From Helicobacter pullorum NCTC 12824 (lineage in GTDB: Bacteria; Campylobacterota; Campylobacteria; Campylobacterales; Helicobacteraceae): a stretch of 64,000 nt of DNA. Below the pieces are notes generated by a model. It saw nothing but the letters and a program-made list of their open reading frames with translations. It had not been told where the DNA came from and did not search any database. The translations under genes were made by a program, and so were the position numbers. This document shows, piece after piece, positions 15,947 to 26,629 of this stretch. The stretch is from assembly GCF_017979475.1 (NCBI RefSeq), contig NZ_JAERIT010000002.1, positions 186,001 to 250,000 of the forward strand, written 5' to 3'. The stretch's first letter is position 1. Every line of letters begins with the position of its first letter.

Positions 15947-18729
15947 TATTGCCCCTCCAACACTTCTTTGCACCTTTTGCAAGGCTCATCCACTTCTTGC
16001 GAAATATATTGCCAACATCTAGGGCATTTAAAGCCTTGCGCTTTTAAAATCTTATATTCCATTCCCTCAAATACAAAACTAGCCAAAACTTCTCCTTTGA
16101 CTTCACTTCTTATTTGACTTACCATAAGCCAAAGATTCAATTCTTCAAATTCTAACATTGCTTGTGGGACTGCCAAATCCACTTCCAAAGTTGATTTAAT
16201 CACAGAATCCTTTTTAAGCCCATCAATTTGTTCTAAAAATACACTTCTCAAAGCAAGTAATTTCTCAAAGTCAAATTTAGGATTTTCAAAACTCGGCAAT
16301 GGAGTATAAAGAATCTCAAAAACATCACCACACTTAGAAATGCCACAAGATTCTAATACCGCTTTGCTTTGAGTATGCTCCAATGCTTCATTGATAGTAT
16401 AAGTAAAAATCGGCGCTAAAATACCAAAAAGTCTTCCTGTAATAAGTGCCATTACACTCTGACTTGCTTTGCGTTCTTTGGAAGTTAGGGCATTGCAATA
16501 CAAATTATCCTTACAAATATCCAAATAAATGCCACTAAGCTCTACATTCAAAAAATAAGTTAATTCTTGAATCGCTTTAGAAAACTCATATTCCCCAAAA
16601 AGCCTATTGACTTCATTGAAGCATTCTCTTGCTTGCTTGAGTATCCACAAATCAATCTGATTAAAATTCTCTACTTGAAGTTCATCTAAACCATTGGTAT
16701 TTGCCAATAAAAAGCGTATTGTATTGCGAATTTTACGATAATTCTCTCCCACTTGCTTTAAAATATTTTGGGAGATTCTTTGATCATTTTGGTAATCACT
16801 CATTGCCACCCAAAGCCTTAAAATCTCGCTTCCAAATTCCTTTAATACTTCTTTTGGGACAATCACATTTCCTTTGGATTTACTCATTTTCTCACCATTT
16901 TCATCCATTGTAAAACCATGAGTTAAAATGCTTTTATAAGGTGCCTTTTCATTCACAGCGCAGCTTACAAGCAAAGAGCTATGAAACCAACCCCTATGTT
17001 GATCGCTCCCCTCTAAATACATATCTGCAGGATAACTTCCACTACGATAATTCTCGCTTTTTAGCACCGCTTTCCAAGTGCTTCCACTATCAAACCAAAC
17101 ATCTAAAATATGATGAATCTTCTCAAAATGCTCCGAATCTTTTTGGTATTTTTGAGGCAATAAATCTTTAATTTCCTTGCTCCACCATACATCACAACCT
17201 TCTTTTTCAAAAATCTCGGCTACAAAATCCAAAATTTCCGAATCCAAAAGCACTTCTCCACTGCGTTTATCCCTAAAAAATGCAATAGGCACGCCCCAAT
17301 CCCTTTGCCTTGAAATACACCAATCTGGACGATTTTCAATCATAGAGCGGATTCTATTTTTGCCATGTTCTGGAAAAAATCTTGTTTTATCAATCTCCTC
17401 TAATGCCACCTCACGCAAAGTTTTTCCTTCCTTGCTAAAAGGTTCATCCATGACAATAAACCATTGCTTAGTCGCACGGAAGATAATCGGCTTGTGAGAA
17501 CGCCAACAATGTGGATAAGAATGTCTAATTTTGGTATGTAACAAAAGATTTTTACCCAAAAGCTCAAAGATTCTTGGGTGCGTTTCAAAAACAAATTTTC
17601 CAACAAACTCATCAGGATTAAAAAATAATTTTTCTTTTATCAAAGTCTCATCATAGCAACCATTATCATCAACAGGCATTAGCATTGGCAAATTATATTT
17701 TAAACCCACAAAATAATCATCTTCTCCATGTCCGGGTGCCGTATGCACACAGCCACTTCCATCACCCACTGCTACATGTTCTCCCAAAATAATCTTTGAA
17801 TCTCTTCCATTTAGAGGATTAGTGGCAAATGTATTTTCCAAAATCGATGCTTTAAATACTTTTAAAATTTTATTTTCTACAACCCCCAAAGCTGCTAGCT
17901 TTTCTACCTCTGAAGCGAGGATTATTTTCCCATCACTTGTGAGTGCATAATCTTCATTTGGATTGAGTGCAATTCCACTATTTGCTGGCAAAGTCCATGG
18001 TGTAGTCGTCCAAATCACACAATAAGCTTGCTCTAGCCCAACCTCTCTTGCTCCAATTGCTTCTAAAGCACTATCTTGCAAAGCAAATGCCACAAAAACA
18101 GAATCGCTTTCTTTTTCTTCATATTCCACTTCTGCCTCTGCCAAAGCGGTTTGACAAGCCCAACTCCAATATACAGGCTTGCTGCGTTCTTTTAATAAAC
18201 CTTTTTTAGCCACTTCACACAAAGCTTTATAAATCTCTGCTTCAAAAGCAAATTCCATTGTTTTATAAGGATTATCAAAATCCCCTATTACTCCGAGTTC
18301 CAAAAACTCATTCTTTTGAATCTCGACAAATTCTTGTGCATGTTTTCTACAAAGTTCGCGGATTTTTGTTTTGGGCAAAGAATCCTTTTTTTCTTTTCCG
18401 AGTTTTTTCTCCACTTGCTGTTCTATTGGCAACCCATGACAATCCCAACCGGGCGTATAAAAAACCTTTTTGCCTTGAAAATAGTGGAATTTAACAATGA
18501 TATCTTTTAAAATTTTATTTAAAGCATGCCCAATATGCAAATGTCCATTTGCATAAGGTGGTCCATCATGCAAATTAAAACTCTCACTTGCATTTTTACG
18601 ATTCTCCAAAATGCGATCATAGATTGCATTGTCTTTCCATTTTTGATAAGTCTTTGGTTCATTTTGCGGGAGATTACCCCTCATAGGAAAGGAAGTATTT
18701 GGCAATTCCAATGTTTCTTTATAGTCCAT
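15946..18729 (-). CDS. ileS: Isoleucyl-tRNA synthetase
   Basis: IleRS charges tRNA-Ile and edits valine. The 927-residue protein has the class I motif HIGH in PPYANGHLHIGHALNK near residue 55, the editing domain (TTPWTLPANSG near 240), GWFHSSLL near 560, and KMSKSKGN near 600. It ends with a zinc-ribbon CPRCW...CKRC. I placed the start at ATG 18729, where MDYKETLELP begins behind AGGAT, rather than 33 bases upstream. The stop overlaps the start of the 42-residue membrane protein gene. Confidence 0.96.
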   Translation of the reverse strand: MDYKETLELPNTSFPMRGNLPQNEPKTYQKWKDNAIYDRILENRKNASESFNLHDGPPYANGHLHIGHALNKILKDIIVKFHYFQGKKVFYTPGWDCHGLPIEQQVEKKLGKEKKDSLPKTKIRELCRKHAQEFVEIQKNEFLELGVIGDFDNPYKTMEFAFEAEIYKALCEVAKKGLLKERSKPVYWSWACQTALAEAEVEYEEKESDSVFVAFALQDSALEAIGAREVGLEQAYCVIWTTTPWTLPANSGIALNPNEDYALTSDGKIILASEVEKLAALGVVENKILKVFKASILENTFATNPLNGRDSKIILGEHVAVGDGSGCVHTAPGHGEDDYFVGLKYNLPMLMPVDDNGCYDETLIKEKLFFNPDEFVGKFVFETHPRIFELLGKNLLLHTKIRHSYPHCWRSHKPIIFRATKQWFIVMDEPFSKEGKTLREVALEEIDKTRFFPEHGKNRIRSMIENRPDWCISRQRDWGVPIAFFRDKRSGEVLLDSEILDFVAEIFEKEGCDVWWSKEIKDLLPQKYQKDSEHFEKIHHILDVWFDSGSTWKAVLKSENYRSGSYPADMYLEGSDQHRGWFHSSLLVSCAVNEKAPYKSILTHGFTMDENGEKMSKSKGNVIVPKEVLKEFGSEILRLWVAMSDYQNDQRISQNILKQVGENYRKIRNTIRFLLANTNGLDELQVENFNQIDLWILKQARECFNEVNRLFGEYEFSKAIQELTYFLNVELSGIYLDICKDNLYCNALTSKERKASQSVMALITGRLFGILAPIFTYTINEALEHTQSKAVLESCGISKCGDVFEILYTPLPSFENPKFDFEKLLALRSVFLEQIDGLKKDSVIKSTLEVDLAVPQAMLEFEELNLWLMVSQIRSEVKGEVLASFVFEGMEYKILKAQGFKCPRCWQYISQEVDEPCKRCKEVLEGQ

Positions 18730-18852
18730 TATAATCCTTTTTGATTTTTGGATAACATACAATTTGTAAATTCTACTCTATTTTGCATTAAACAAGTATT
18801 ATTTTACCTTTGTTAAAGTATTTTTAACCATACTTTCATTAAAATTTTTCAC

Positions 18853-20793
18853 ATGAAAAAACTATTTTCTTCCAAAATTTTTCTTAGTTTTTGTGCTGTT
18901 GCTATTATCATTTTAACTTTGCTGGGCTTTATTTTTTCTCCATTTGGAAATTATTTTTTAGCCAAAGCTCTTTTAGCAACTCTCCAAACGCATACACAAA
19001 TGCAATGGAAAAGCAACTCTTTTAAGCTCACTCCTAGCCATTTCTCTTTAGAATTTAGTGCTAAAGATGGGAATTTAGAATTATTTGCACAAGGGGAATA
19101 TTCGCTTTTTTTACGCACATTAAAGGGGGAATTTTTCGCACATTCAAAAGGCTTTGCAACACATTTCAATCAGCATACTCTATACTTCAAAGAAAATCAA
19201 TGGATTGAAGGAAAATTTGCAGGAGACTTTGACAATTACATTCTCCAAGCCTCAAGTAATTTGATAGATTCTCAAAGCGATATAATGGCATATTTCCATT
19301 ATCTCAACCTCCAACACCTTAAGCTTGACCTTAAAAACGGCTCTTTGGCTTATTTATTAGAAATGCTTGAAGAAAAACAATATGGAGATGGGATTATCAA
19401 CCTCACAACCAATCTCTCCAAAAATGAAGAAAAGTTTGATGGCACTCTCAATATTAATATTGAAGGTGGAGAATTAAACCAAGAAGCCTTCTTATCAGAT
19501 TTCAATCTTAGAATCCCTCAAACTAATTTTATGGGGGAACTCCAATCCTCTATTGCACAAAATACTTTCACCCATCAACTTAAAATTTACTCCACTCTAG
19601 GAGACATCACTCTTAATGGAACAACCAATATCCAATCTCTTGCAACCAATACCGATTTTAATATTGAACTTGCAAATCTCTCTCCCCTTTCGCCCTTTTT
19701 TAAACTCCCACTTAATGGTGCCTTTAGTGCAAAAGGAATCGCTAAGGGCGATTTTAAAAATATGCTTTTAGATGGGGAAATACAGCTTTCTAACTCTCCG
19801 CTAAATTACAACTTAAACCTACAAAACCTTAAACCCAAAACACTCAAAATTTCCTCTAAAAATCTCAAGGCGCATTCTCTCTTTTTGCTTTTCAATAAAA
19901 ATCCCTATTTTGAAGGCAATATTGACTTAAATATGGATTTGAGAGATTTTTCTCATGGAATCTCAGGCATCATTACCCTAAAAAGCCAGAATCTATTCAT
20001 CAATAGCCCTCTTTTAGAAGAAAAAATCCAAATAGGCTTCCCCTCTACTCATTTTATCTTTGATTCAAAAATCGAACTTGCCAATGGAAGCGGACTTTTG
20101 GATTACACACTTCAATCTAATCTCATTCTTCTTAAAACACAACAAGGACATTTTACACTTCATCCTTTTGATTTCAATTTTCCCACAGAATTTGAAGTTA
20201 GCAAACTCCAAAACCTTTCTTTTCAGAATAAAACCGCCCTCCAAGGCTCACTAAAATCTAGCGGAAACTACACAAAAGATTCTTTTGATTTAAAAGGAAA
20301 TATTATTTATGAAAACTCAGAAAATCCCTTCTCCCTTCTACTTACACCTCAAAATTTTATCTTGCGAATCAATCAAATACCTTCTAGCCAAATTTACACG
20401 CTTTTTGATAAAATTCCACATTATTTTAATGGGATAGGAAATTTCAGCCTCAATAATGACTTTAATCTTCAAATTAGCAATATCAACTTTGATATTCACA
20501 AACTTACTTTCCAAGATTCACCACTTCTAAGAGAATTTCAATCCAAAACACAACAAAATATTGCAAAAGAAAATTTTAGTGGTTACATTTACAATACCAT
20601 CCTCCAAGATAAAACCATACAAAGCAGGATTCAACTCCAAAGCAATGCACTCAAAATTCAATCCCAAAAAATTGTTACCAATCTAAACAATAAAAAATTA
20701 AAGGGAGATTTCACACTTACCAACCGCAAAGGTGAAAACAAATACACAATCTCTGGCGATATTTCCTCCCCACTCATTCATTCCACAAAATAA
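18853..20793 (+). CDS. AsmA/TamB-like membrane-anchored protein
   Basis: A 646-residue protein with one N-terminal membrane anchor (about residues 9-30) followed by a long region of alternating hydrophobic beta-strand patterns, rich in N, L, S and F, with no catalytic motif. This pattern, and phrases such as DGEIQLSNSPLNYNLNLQNLKPKTLK, resemble the AsmA/TamB/YhdP class of periplasm-spanning beta-groove proteins implicated in phospholipid or protein delivery to the outer membrane. Membership is by pattern, not by a specific signature, so the function is tentative. It is divergent from ileS and monocistronic or leads weakly into maeB. Confidence 0.55.
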   Translation: MKKLFSSKIFLSFCAVAIIILTLLGFIFSPFGNYFLAKALLATLQTHTQMQWKSNSFKLTPSHFSLEFSAKDGNLELFAQGEYSLFLRTLKGEFFAHSKGFATHFNQHTLYFKENQWIEGKFAGDFDNYILQASSNLIDSQSDIMAYFHYLNLQHLKLDLKNGSLAYLLEMLEEKQYGDGIINLTTNLSKNEEKFDGTLNINIEGGELNQEAFLSDFNLRIPQTNFMGELQSSIAQNTFTHQLKIYSTLGDITLNGTTNIQSLATNTDFNIELANLSPLSPFFKLPLNGAFSAKGIAKGDFKNMLLDGEIQLSNSPLNYNLNLQNLKPKTLKISSKNLKAHSLFLLFNKNPYFEGNIDLNMDLRDFSHGISGIITLKSQNLFINSPLLEEKIQIGFPSTHFIFDSKIELANGSGLLDYTLQSNLILLKTQQGHFTLHPFDFNFPTEFEVSKLQNLSFQNKTALQGSLKSSGNYTKDSFDLKGNIIYENSENPFSLLLTPQNFILRINQIPSSQIYTLFDKIPHYFNGIGNFSLNNDFNLQISNINFDIHKLTFQDSPLLREFQSKTQQNIAKENFSGYIYNTILQDKTIQSRIQLQSNALKIQSQKIVTNLNNKKLKGDFTLTNRKGENKYTISGDISSPLIHSTK

Positions 20794-20889
20794 AATTTTA
20801 TAACTTTATCTTTACTAAATTAAGTTTTCTTTTATTTTATTTTTGATTAAATCCTCTACAAATTTTACTCATTTAAGAAGGTCCAAGCT

Positions 20890-22122
20890 ATGGAAGATTT
20901 AAAACAAACTTATCCTGATTCACTTCCTTATCACAAAGGTGGAAAACTCGAAGTTATACCCAGAACTCGCGTAGAAAATGAACATGATTTATCCCTTGCT
21001 TACTCACCCGGAGTTGCAGTGCCTTGCAAAGAAATTCAAAAAGATCCTAATATGGCTTATGAATACACTTCTAAAGGCAATCTTGTGGCAGTTATTTCAA
21101 ATGGGACTGCTGTTTTAGGTTTGGGTGATATTGGTGCATTAGCCGGAAAACCTGTAATGGAAGGCAAGGCAGTTTTATTTAAAAAGTTTGCAAATATCAA
21201 TGCTTTTGATATAGAAGTCAATGAAAAAGATCCAGATAAATTTGTAGAAATCATAAAAGCCATTGCGCCAACTTTTGGAGGGATTAACCTAGAAGATATT
21301 AAAGCGCCTGAATGTTTTTATATCGAAAAACAGCTCAAAGAATCTTTGGATATTCCAATTATGCACGATGACCAACATGGGACAGCTATTATTTCAGCTG
21401 CTGGAATCATCAATGGGGCTAAAATTACAAACAAAAAAATCAATGATTTAAAAGTAGTGGTCTTAGGTGCGGGTGGTGCGGCAATTGCTTGTGCGAAAAT
21501 TGCCAAAAAGCTTGGCGTAAAAGAAATTATTATGTTTGATAGCAAAGGGGCAATTACCACCCACAGAAAAGATAATTTAAATGGCTTCAAAAAAGATTTT
21601 ATTGTAGATAAAGAAATTAATAGCTTCAAAGAAGCCTTAGAAGGTGCAGATGTATTGCTTGGATTATCCAAAGGAAATATTTTAGAAGCTAAAGATATTG
21701 AAGGAATGAATAAGAATCCTATGATTTTTGTGATGAGTAATCCTATTCCAGAAATTAGCCCTGAAGTCATCAAAGAAGTTCGTCCTGATGCAATTATAGC
21801 AACTGGCAGAAGTGATTACCCAAACCAAATCAATAATGTCTTAGGATTTCCATATATTTTTAGAGGGGCATTAAAAGCTCGAGCAAAAGCAATTAATGAA
21901 GAAATGAAACTTGCTGCAGCAAATGCTTTAGCACAACTCGCTCAAGCAGAAATACCCAATGATTTAAAAGCAGAATTAGAAAAAATCCATAAAAGAAAAT
22001 TTGAATTTGGCAAAGAATATATTATCCCTTCACCCTTTGATACAAGATTAAAAGATTTTATTTCCAATGCCGTAGCACAAGCAGCTATTGATAGTGGAGT
22101 AGCAAGGATAAAATCACTCTAA
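20890..22122 (+). CDS. Malic enzyme (malate dehydrogenase, decarboxylating)
   Basis: Converts malate to pyruvate and CO2 with reduction of NAD(P). The 410-residue protein matches the short bacterial form without the phosphotransacetylase-like tail. Visible motifs are [20 protein letters not shown] near residue 27, the catalytic [14 protein letters not shown] region, [10 protein letters not shown] near 157, the Rossmann loop [20 protein letters not shown] near 190, and [23 protein letters not shown] near 300. The cofactor cannot be decided by eye. The enzyme links the C4 pool to pyruvate; H. pylori is not known to me to have it, C. jejuni does. Its stop overlaps the next start by one base. Confidence 0.93.
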   Translation: MEDLKQTYPDSLPYHKGGKLEVIPRTRVENEHDLSLAYSPGVAVPCKEIQKDPNMAYEYTSKGNLVAVISNGTAVLGLGDIGALAGKPVMEGKAVLFKKFANINAFDIEVNEKDPDKFVEIIKAIAPTFGGINLEDIKAPECFYIEKQLKESLDIPIMHDDQHGTAIISAAGIINGAKITNKKINDLKVVVLGAGGAAIACAKIAKKLGVKEIIMFDSKGAITTHRKDNLNGFKKDFIVDKEINSFKEALEGADVLLGLSKGNILEAKDIEGMNKNPMIFVMSNPIPEISPEVIKEVRPDAIIATGRSDYPNQINNVLGFPYIFRGALKARAKAINEEMKLAAANALAQLAQAEIPNDLKAELEKIHKRKFEFGKEYIIPSPFDTRLKDFISNAVAQAAIDSGVARIKSL

Positions 22123-22328
22123 TGGAAGATTTTGATTATAAACTTGTAATGTTTGGCTTTAGTGCATTGTGTGAGGATTTAGAGGAAGTCCAAAGACGAC
22201 TTTCACTCTATCCCAAAGAAAGATATGAATTAGAAAATGGCGATGAATGTTTTTTGGTAAATCTCAAAACCAAAGAAATCTTTCCTATCACCCTAGAAAA
22301 TGAAAAATTTGTCATTAAGGATAAATAA
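22122..22328 (+). CDS. Small acidic protein coupled to malic enzyme
   Basis: A 68-residue frame whose ATG shares a base with the malic enzyme stop (TAATG). It reads as a soluble alpha-beta protein (LYPKERYELENGDECFLV near the middle) with no membrane segment and no motif I recognise. The composition is coding-like and the start is coupled, so I accept it. Its last 14 bases overlap the end of convergent dapF. Confidence 0.6.
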   Translation: MEDFDYKLVMFGFSALCEDLEEVQRRLSLYPKERYELENGDECFLVNLKTKEIFPITLENEKFVIKDK

Positions 22329-23061
22329 AATCACAAATTTTTCTCACTTTCCCTTTGAGATATAACTTGCCATTTTCCTCCCTTAGATACAAATCCTCTT
22401 TGCTTGCAGGATTAAAAAGACAAGGATTCTTGACTTTATTAGCTAATAACAAATAATAAAACATTGCTGCCATTCCTGTCCCACAAGCTAGAGTTTCATC
22501 TTCAACTCCTCGCTCAAAAGTTCTTGCCAACACTCTATCTTCTCTACAAGAAGCTATATTGATATTTGCATTATATTTATGCCTTAAAAATCTCAAATCT
22601 TCTTTATTCAACCCCATAATCTCTAAATCCTCACAAACCAAATGAGGCACGCCTGTATTTATTAACCACCAATTCTTACCAAATTCGCAAATATCCTTCT
22701 TTAAAACCTCTGCTTTACTCAATGCACTTTCAGCCCAATCCCCTTCTATCTCAACTCCAATCACCCCTGCCTTACTCAAAAATTTCTGACTATTCCCAGC
22801 CAAACCCAAATCTCTAGCATACATACCAGCCGCCCTACTTCCATTTCCGCACATTTCAGCTACACTGCCATCTGCATTATAAAATTCCCATTCAAAATCA
22901 TATTCCCTATGAGGCTTCAAAACAATCAATCCATCTGCCCCAATACCTTCTTGACGATGACAAATTTGCTTTGCCAAGTCGCTATAAGAATCCTCATTGT
23001 ATCTAAAAGTATGCATCAAAATAAAATCATTCCCACTTGCAGAATATTTACTAAAAAACAT
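22315..23061 (-). CDS. dapF: Diaminopimelate epimerase
   Basis: Interconverts LL- and meso-diaminopimelate for lysine and peptidoglycan. The protein carries both catalytic cysteine motifs, AEMCGNGSRAAG near residue 72 and ETLACGTGMAA near 190, plus the start FSKYSASGNDF typical of the family. I set the start at ATG 23061 (248 residues) with GAGG upstream, rather than the TTG at 23076. It converges on the small gene after malic enzyme. Confidence 0.95.
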   Translation of the reverse strand: MFFSKYSASGNDFILMHTFRYNEDSYSDLAKQICHRQEGIGADGLIVLKPHREYDFEWEFYNADGSVAEMCGNGSRAAGMYARDLGLAGNSQKFLSKAGVIGVEIEGDWAESALSKAEVLKKDICEFGKNWWLINTGVPHLVCEDLEIMGLNKEDLRFLRHKYNANINIASCREDRVLARTFERGVEDETLACGTGMAAMFYYLLLANKVKNPCLFNPASKEDLYLREENGKLYLKGKVRKICDFIYP

Positions 23062-23193
23062 CTCAAAAAACCTCAATAATTATTTTTAACATTATAGCAC
23101 CAATCTCATTATCCAAATTCTAAAATTATGAAAATTTTCAAGTTTCTTTATGGTAAAATTCCCATTTATTCTATTTTTATTTCAAGGTTCTAT

Positions 23194-24516
23194 ATGCTTA
23201 GATTCGCACCAAGCCCAACAGGAGATATGCACATAGGGAATCTACGTGCAGCTATTTTCAATTATATTTTATCCCTCCAAAGAAATGAAAAATTTCTTCT
23301 ACGCATTGAAGATACTGATATTGCAAGAAACATTGAAGGCAAAGACAAAGATATTATGTTTTTACTTACTCTTTTTGGGATTAAATGGGATATGCTTGTT
23401 TATCAAAGTGAGAATTTCCCAAGACATCGCCAACTAGCTGATTATCTAATTTCTCAAAATAAAGCTTTTTACTGCTATTGCACCAAAGAATTTTTGGAGC
23501 AAAAAAGGGAAGAAGCCAAAAATGAACACAAAGCCTTTAGGTATGATGATTCGTGGGCAGAATTACAAAAAGATTCCAATCCAAAGCCCACAATTCGTTT
23601 AAAAGGCTCTAAAACTCCTATGGAATTTACTGACAAAATCAAAGGAAAAATAGAATTTGCCCCCAATGAATTAGATAGCTTTGTCATCTTAAAAGATGAT
23701 GGAATCCCAACTTACAACTTCGCTTGTGCAGTTGATGATATGCTTTATGATATTGATTTTATTGTGCGTGGGGAAGACCATGTAAGCAACACGCCCAAGC
23801 AAATGTTGATTCACCAAGCCCTAAACTATCAAAAAAACATAGAGTTTGCTCATTTGCCCATTTTACTTAATGAAGAAGGCAAAAAAATGAGCAAACGCGA
23901 TAATGCTTCTAGCGTCCAATGGCTACTTAATGAAGGTTATTTGCCACAAGCGATTGCAAATTATCTCATTTTAATGGGCAACAAAACCCCTTGTGAAGTC
24001 TTTACACTCAAAGATTCAATCCAGTGGTTTAAAATTGAAAATATTGCAAAAGCACCGGCTAAATTTGATATTAACAAACTCCGCTTCCTCAATCGAGAGC
24101 ATTTCAAGCTACTTAACGAACAAGATTTAGCAGCACTTTTGGGCTATAAAGATTCTAGCATTGGTGCTTTAGCAAAACTCTATTTGCAAGAAGCAAGCAC
24201 TCTCAATGAATTGCGAGATAAAATTGATAAAATTTTTGTCAAAAAATCCTTGCTCCTCAATGAAGTTACAATGGTAGATTTCCAAAAAGAATTAGAGATT
24301 CTACAAAACTCTCTTTTGGAGATACTTGCCACACAAGATTGCTCCCAAAAAAGCTATGAAGAATTCAAAAATCTCGCCATGAGTGCTTCAAATCTCAAAG
24401 GCAAATCTTTCTTCAAACCCCTAAGATTTCTCCTAACAGGTGCCGAGCATGGTCCAGAGTTAAGCGATTTATTCCCATTTCTACGATTTTATCTAAAAGA
24501 TATTATAAGGAAATAA
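23194..24516 (+). CDS. gltX2: Glutamyl-tRNA synthetase, GluRS2 type
   Basis: A 440-residue class I synthetase with HIGN in APSPTGDMHIGNLRAA near residue 12 and KKMSKRDN near 235. Two GluRS paralogues exist in Helicobacter: GluRS1 charges tRNA-Glu and GluRS2 misacylates tRNA-Gln for the GatCAB amidotransferase. The N-terminal sequence and the yggT-slt neighbours match the H. pylori GluRS2 locus as I recall it, so I assign gltX2. ATG 23194 follows AAGG by 7 bases; the longer upstream frame lacks family sequence. Confidence 0.88.
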   Translation: MLRFAPSPTGDMHIGNLRAAIFNYILSLQRNEKFLLRIEDTDIARNIEGKDKDIMFLLTLFGIKWDMLVYQSENFPRHRQLADYLISQNKAFYCYCTKEFLEQKREEAKNEHKAFRYDDSWAELQKDSNPKPTIRLKGSKTPMEFTDKIKGKIEFAPNELDSFVILKDDGIPTYNFACAVDDMLYDIDFIVRGEDHVSNTPKQMLIHQALNYQKNIEFAHLPILLNEEGKKMSKRDNASSVQWLLNEGYLPQAIANYLILMGNKTPCEVFTLKDSIQWFKIENIAKAPAKFDINKLRFLNREHFKLLNEQDLAALLGYKDSSIGALAKLYLQEASTLNELRDKIDKIFVKKSLLLNEVTMVDFQKELEILQNSLLEILATQDCSQKSYEEFKNLAMSASNLKGKSFFKPLRFLLTGAEHGPELSDLFPFLRFYLKDIIRK

Positions 24517-24517
24517 T

Positions 24518-24811
24518 ATGGTTATTAGCACATTCATTGAAGCCATTGCACATATTTTGAATATGGTTATTAACATTTATATTTGGGTAGTTATTATTGC
24601 AGCACTGATTTCTTGGGTGCGTCCAGACCCTTATAATCCGATAGTTCAAATCCTTTATAAACTAACAGAGCCCATTTATGCTAAGATTCGTCGTTTTATG
24701 CCAACAATTATCGGAGGAATTGATATTGCTCCAATAATTGTCATTTTGGCATTACAATTTATCAATCTATTTTTTGTTAAACTACTCTTTAGTTTTGCCC
24801 ATAGCTTTTAG
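24518..24811 (+). CDS. YggT-family membrane protein
   Basis: A 97-residue protein with two hydrophobic spans and the central motif ISWVRPDPYNPIVQILYKLTEPI, which defines the YggT family. The family is implicated in membrane organisation or osmotic tolerance, without a known reaction. It starts one base after the gltX2 stop behind AAGGAA and ends 8 bases before slt. Confidence 0.88.
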   Translation: MVISTFIEAIAHILNMVINIYIWVVIIAALISWVRPDPYNPIVQILYKLTEPIYAKIRRFMPTIIGGIDIAPIIVILALQFINLFFVKLLFSFAHSF

Positions 24812-24819
24812 GATAAAAA

Positions 24820-26433
24820 ATGAAACTTATTATTGCCTTACTCACTCTATTATTTTGCCTTGTCGCAAATGCAAAAGATATTACATTAGAATATTTAAAA
24901 AATCAACCCAAAGGAATTTCACGCGATTTTTATATTTGGCTTTTTTTACAGCAAAATATCACCCCAAAAGAGGCTACTCAAGCTTACAAACTCACCTCAA
25001 GAGAAAATGCAAAAATTTTTAGTTTATACTATAAAAAGGGAGATAATAAAACCCTATCGCGTAAAACTATCTGCCAACAAATGCCATTACCCAAACTCCT
25101 CAAACAAGATACACAATGTATTGCCTTTGGTCTAACACTCAAAGAATCTCAAACGCTTGATAAAAAAACTCTTTTAAACCTCTCTAAAAAACTTGAAAAA
25201 CAAGATAAAATGTTATCAACTCACCTTAGAATCCTAGCCTCTAAAGATCCCTTTTTAAATCTCATAAAAACCGATTCCAAAACTTTTGCAAGTTTCTATT
25301 TCAATGTTTCACAAGAACTAAAACAAAAACTCAATGCCCCCATACCAAAAGCTACACTTATCCAATATATTTCACAAAATAACATTGCCTTTATGAGATT
25401 CTTGCGTCAAGTAATTATCAATCCCAATATGCAAAACCTAAATTATTCTTTAACTCAAATTTCACCCAAAGAGATTCTGCAATTTTTAGATGATGAAAGT
25501 GCTTTTTATTTGGGAATAAATGCTATCAAATACAACAATGCTCAAGATTCATTGCAATATTTTTTGCATTCTAGCCAAGTTGCAAAATACACTTTTGAAA
25601 AAAATCGCGGAATCTTTTGGGCTTATCTTGCCAGCAAAGATATCAATTATCTCCACAAACTATCCCAATCAAAATCTGCTGATATTTATACTCTAGCAAG
25701 TCTAGAAATCACAAACAACACTCCACAATTTGAGATACTCTATGATATAAAAACACCAACCACTCTTGCAAAATGGAATACAAAAAACCCTTTTGAATGG
25801 GAAATTATCAAAGATTCTTATCAAAAAAATCCATCTCAACCTATTCTCCAAAAAGTCTATCACTCTGATACAAAACCCCATTTTGTTTGGCTTAACAAAC
25901 AAAAAGATAAAGAATACTTTCTCAAACCCTTTGCTGAAATTCTTAGCCCTTATTCCAATGACACAAAAGCTCTTTTATACGCATTAGGACGACAAGAAAG
26001 CCTATTTATTCCTACGGCTATTTCTACTTCCTATGCATTAGGGGTAATGCAGCTTATGCCCTTTAATGTAACAGCGCTTGCAAAAAAATTTAAAGAAGAA
26101 AACAAAATTAGCTACCCAGATATGTTTGATCCTGCAATCAATATCCCTTATGCGGAATATTTTACACGCCCACTTATCAAAGAATTTAAACACCCCTTGT
26201 TTGTTTCTTATGCTTACAATGGCGGTCCGGGATTTACTAGAAGATTACTTGCAAAAAATCAACTTTTTAAAAAATCAAATCCACTAGATCCTTGGTATAG
26301 TATGGAAATGATACCCTATGAAGAAACAAGAAAATATGGGAAAAAAGTCTTAGCAAACTACATTATCTACCAAAAAAGCTTTGGCAAAGACATAAAACTC
26401 TTAAATTCCCTCCAACAAACTTTACTCTACTAA
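24820..26433 (+). CDS. slt: Soluble lytic murein transglycosylase
   Basis: A periplasmic enzyme that cleaves glycan strands of peptidoglycan to 1,6-anhydro ends. The 537-residue protein has a signal peptide (MKLIIALLTLLFCLVANA), a long helical superhelix region, and a C-terminal lysozyme-like SLT domain. The catalytic Glu lies in ALGRQESLFIP near residue 389, with GVMQLMPFN and YAYNGGPG downstream. It is last in the gltX2-yggT-slt run and is followed at once by a strong hairpin. Confidence 0.93.
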   Translation: MKLIIALLTLLFCLVANAKDITLEYLKNQPKGISRDFYIWLFLQQNITPKEATQAYKLTSRENAKIFSLYYKKGDNKTLSRKTICQQMPLPKLLKQDTQCIAFGLTLKESQTLDKKTLLNLSKKLEKQDKMLSTHLRILASKDPFLNLIKTDSKTFASFYFNVSQELKQKLNAPIPKATLIQYISQNNIAFMRFLRQVIINPNMQNLNYSLTQISPKEILQFLDDESAFYLGINAIKYNNAQDSLQYFLHSSQVAKYTFEKNRGIFWAYLASKDINYLHKLSQSKSADIYTLASLEITNNTPQFEILYDIKTPTTLAKWNTKNPFEWEIIKDSYQKNPSQPILQKVYHSDTKPHFVWLNKQKDKEYFLKPFAEILSPYSNDTKALLYALGRQESLFIPTAISTSYALGVMQLMPFNVTALAKKFKEENKISYPDMFDPAINIPYAEYFTRPLIKEFKHPLFVSYAYNGGPGFTRRLLAKNQLFKKSNPLDPWYSMEMIPYEETRKYGKKVLANYIIYQKSFGKDIKLLNSLQQTLLY

Positions 26434-26469
26434 CACTCTAAAGTTCTTCTTTAGAGTGTTTATATTTTT
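26433..26469 (+). terminator. Rho-independent terminator after slt
   Basis: ACACTCTAAAG pairs perfectly with CTTTAGAGTGT (11 pairs, loop TTCTT), followed by a T-rich tail. The stem begins at the last base of the slt stop codon. Confidence 0.88.
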
Positions 26470-26591
26470 CACAATTTCTATTCAAATTACCTTTGCTACT
26501 TCTCTATATCTTATCGCTTCAAACGCCATTTAGATTAAAAAATAATTTACTTTTTGTGACTTTATCACCTCTTTTCAAAAAGCTTATATAT

Positions 26592-26597
26592 TATAAT
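26592..26597 (+). promoter_or_regulatory. -10 box before the sulfide:quinone reductase gene
   Basis: A TATAAT hexamer sits 33 bases before the ATG at 26630, within a strongly AT-rich stretch. GGAG just upstream of the ATG is the ribosome site. Confidence 0.45.
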
Positions 26598-26629
26598 TAT
26601 TCCATATCAATTTATTATGGAGTAAAATT

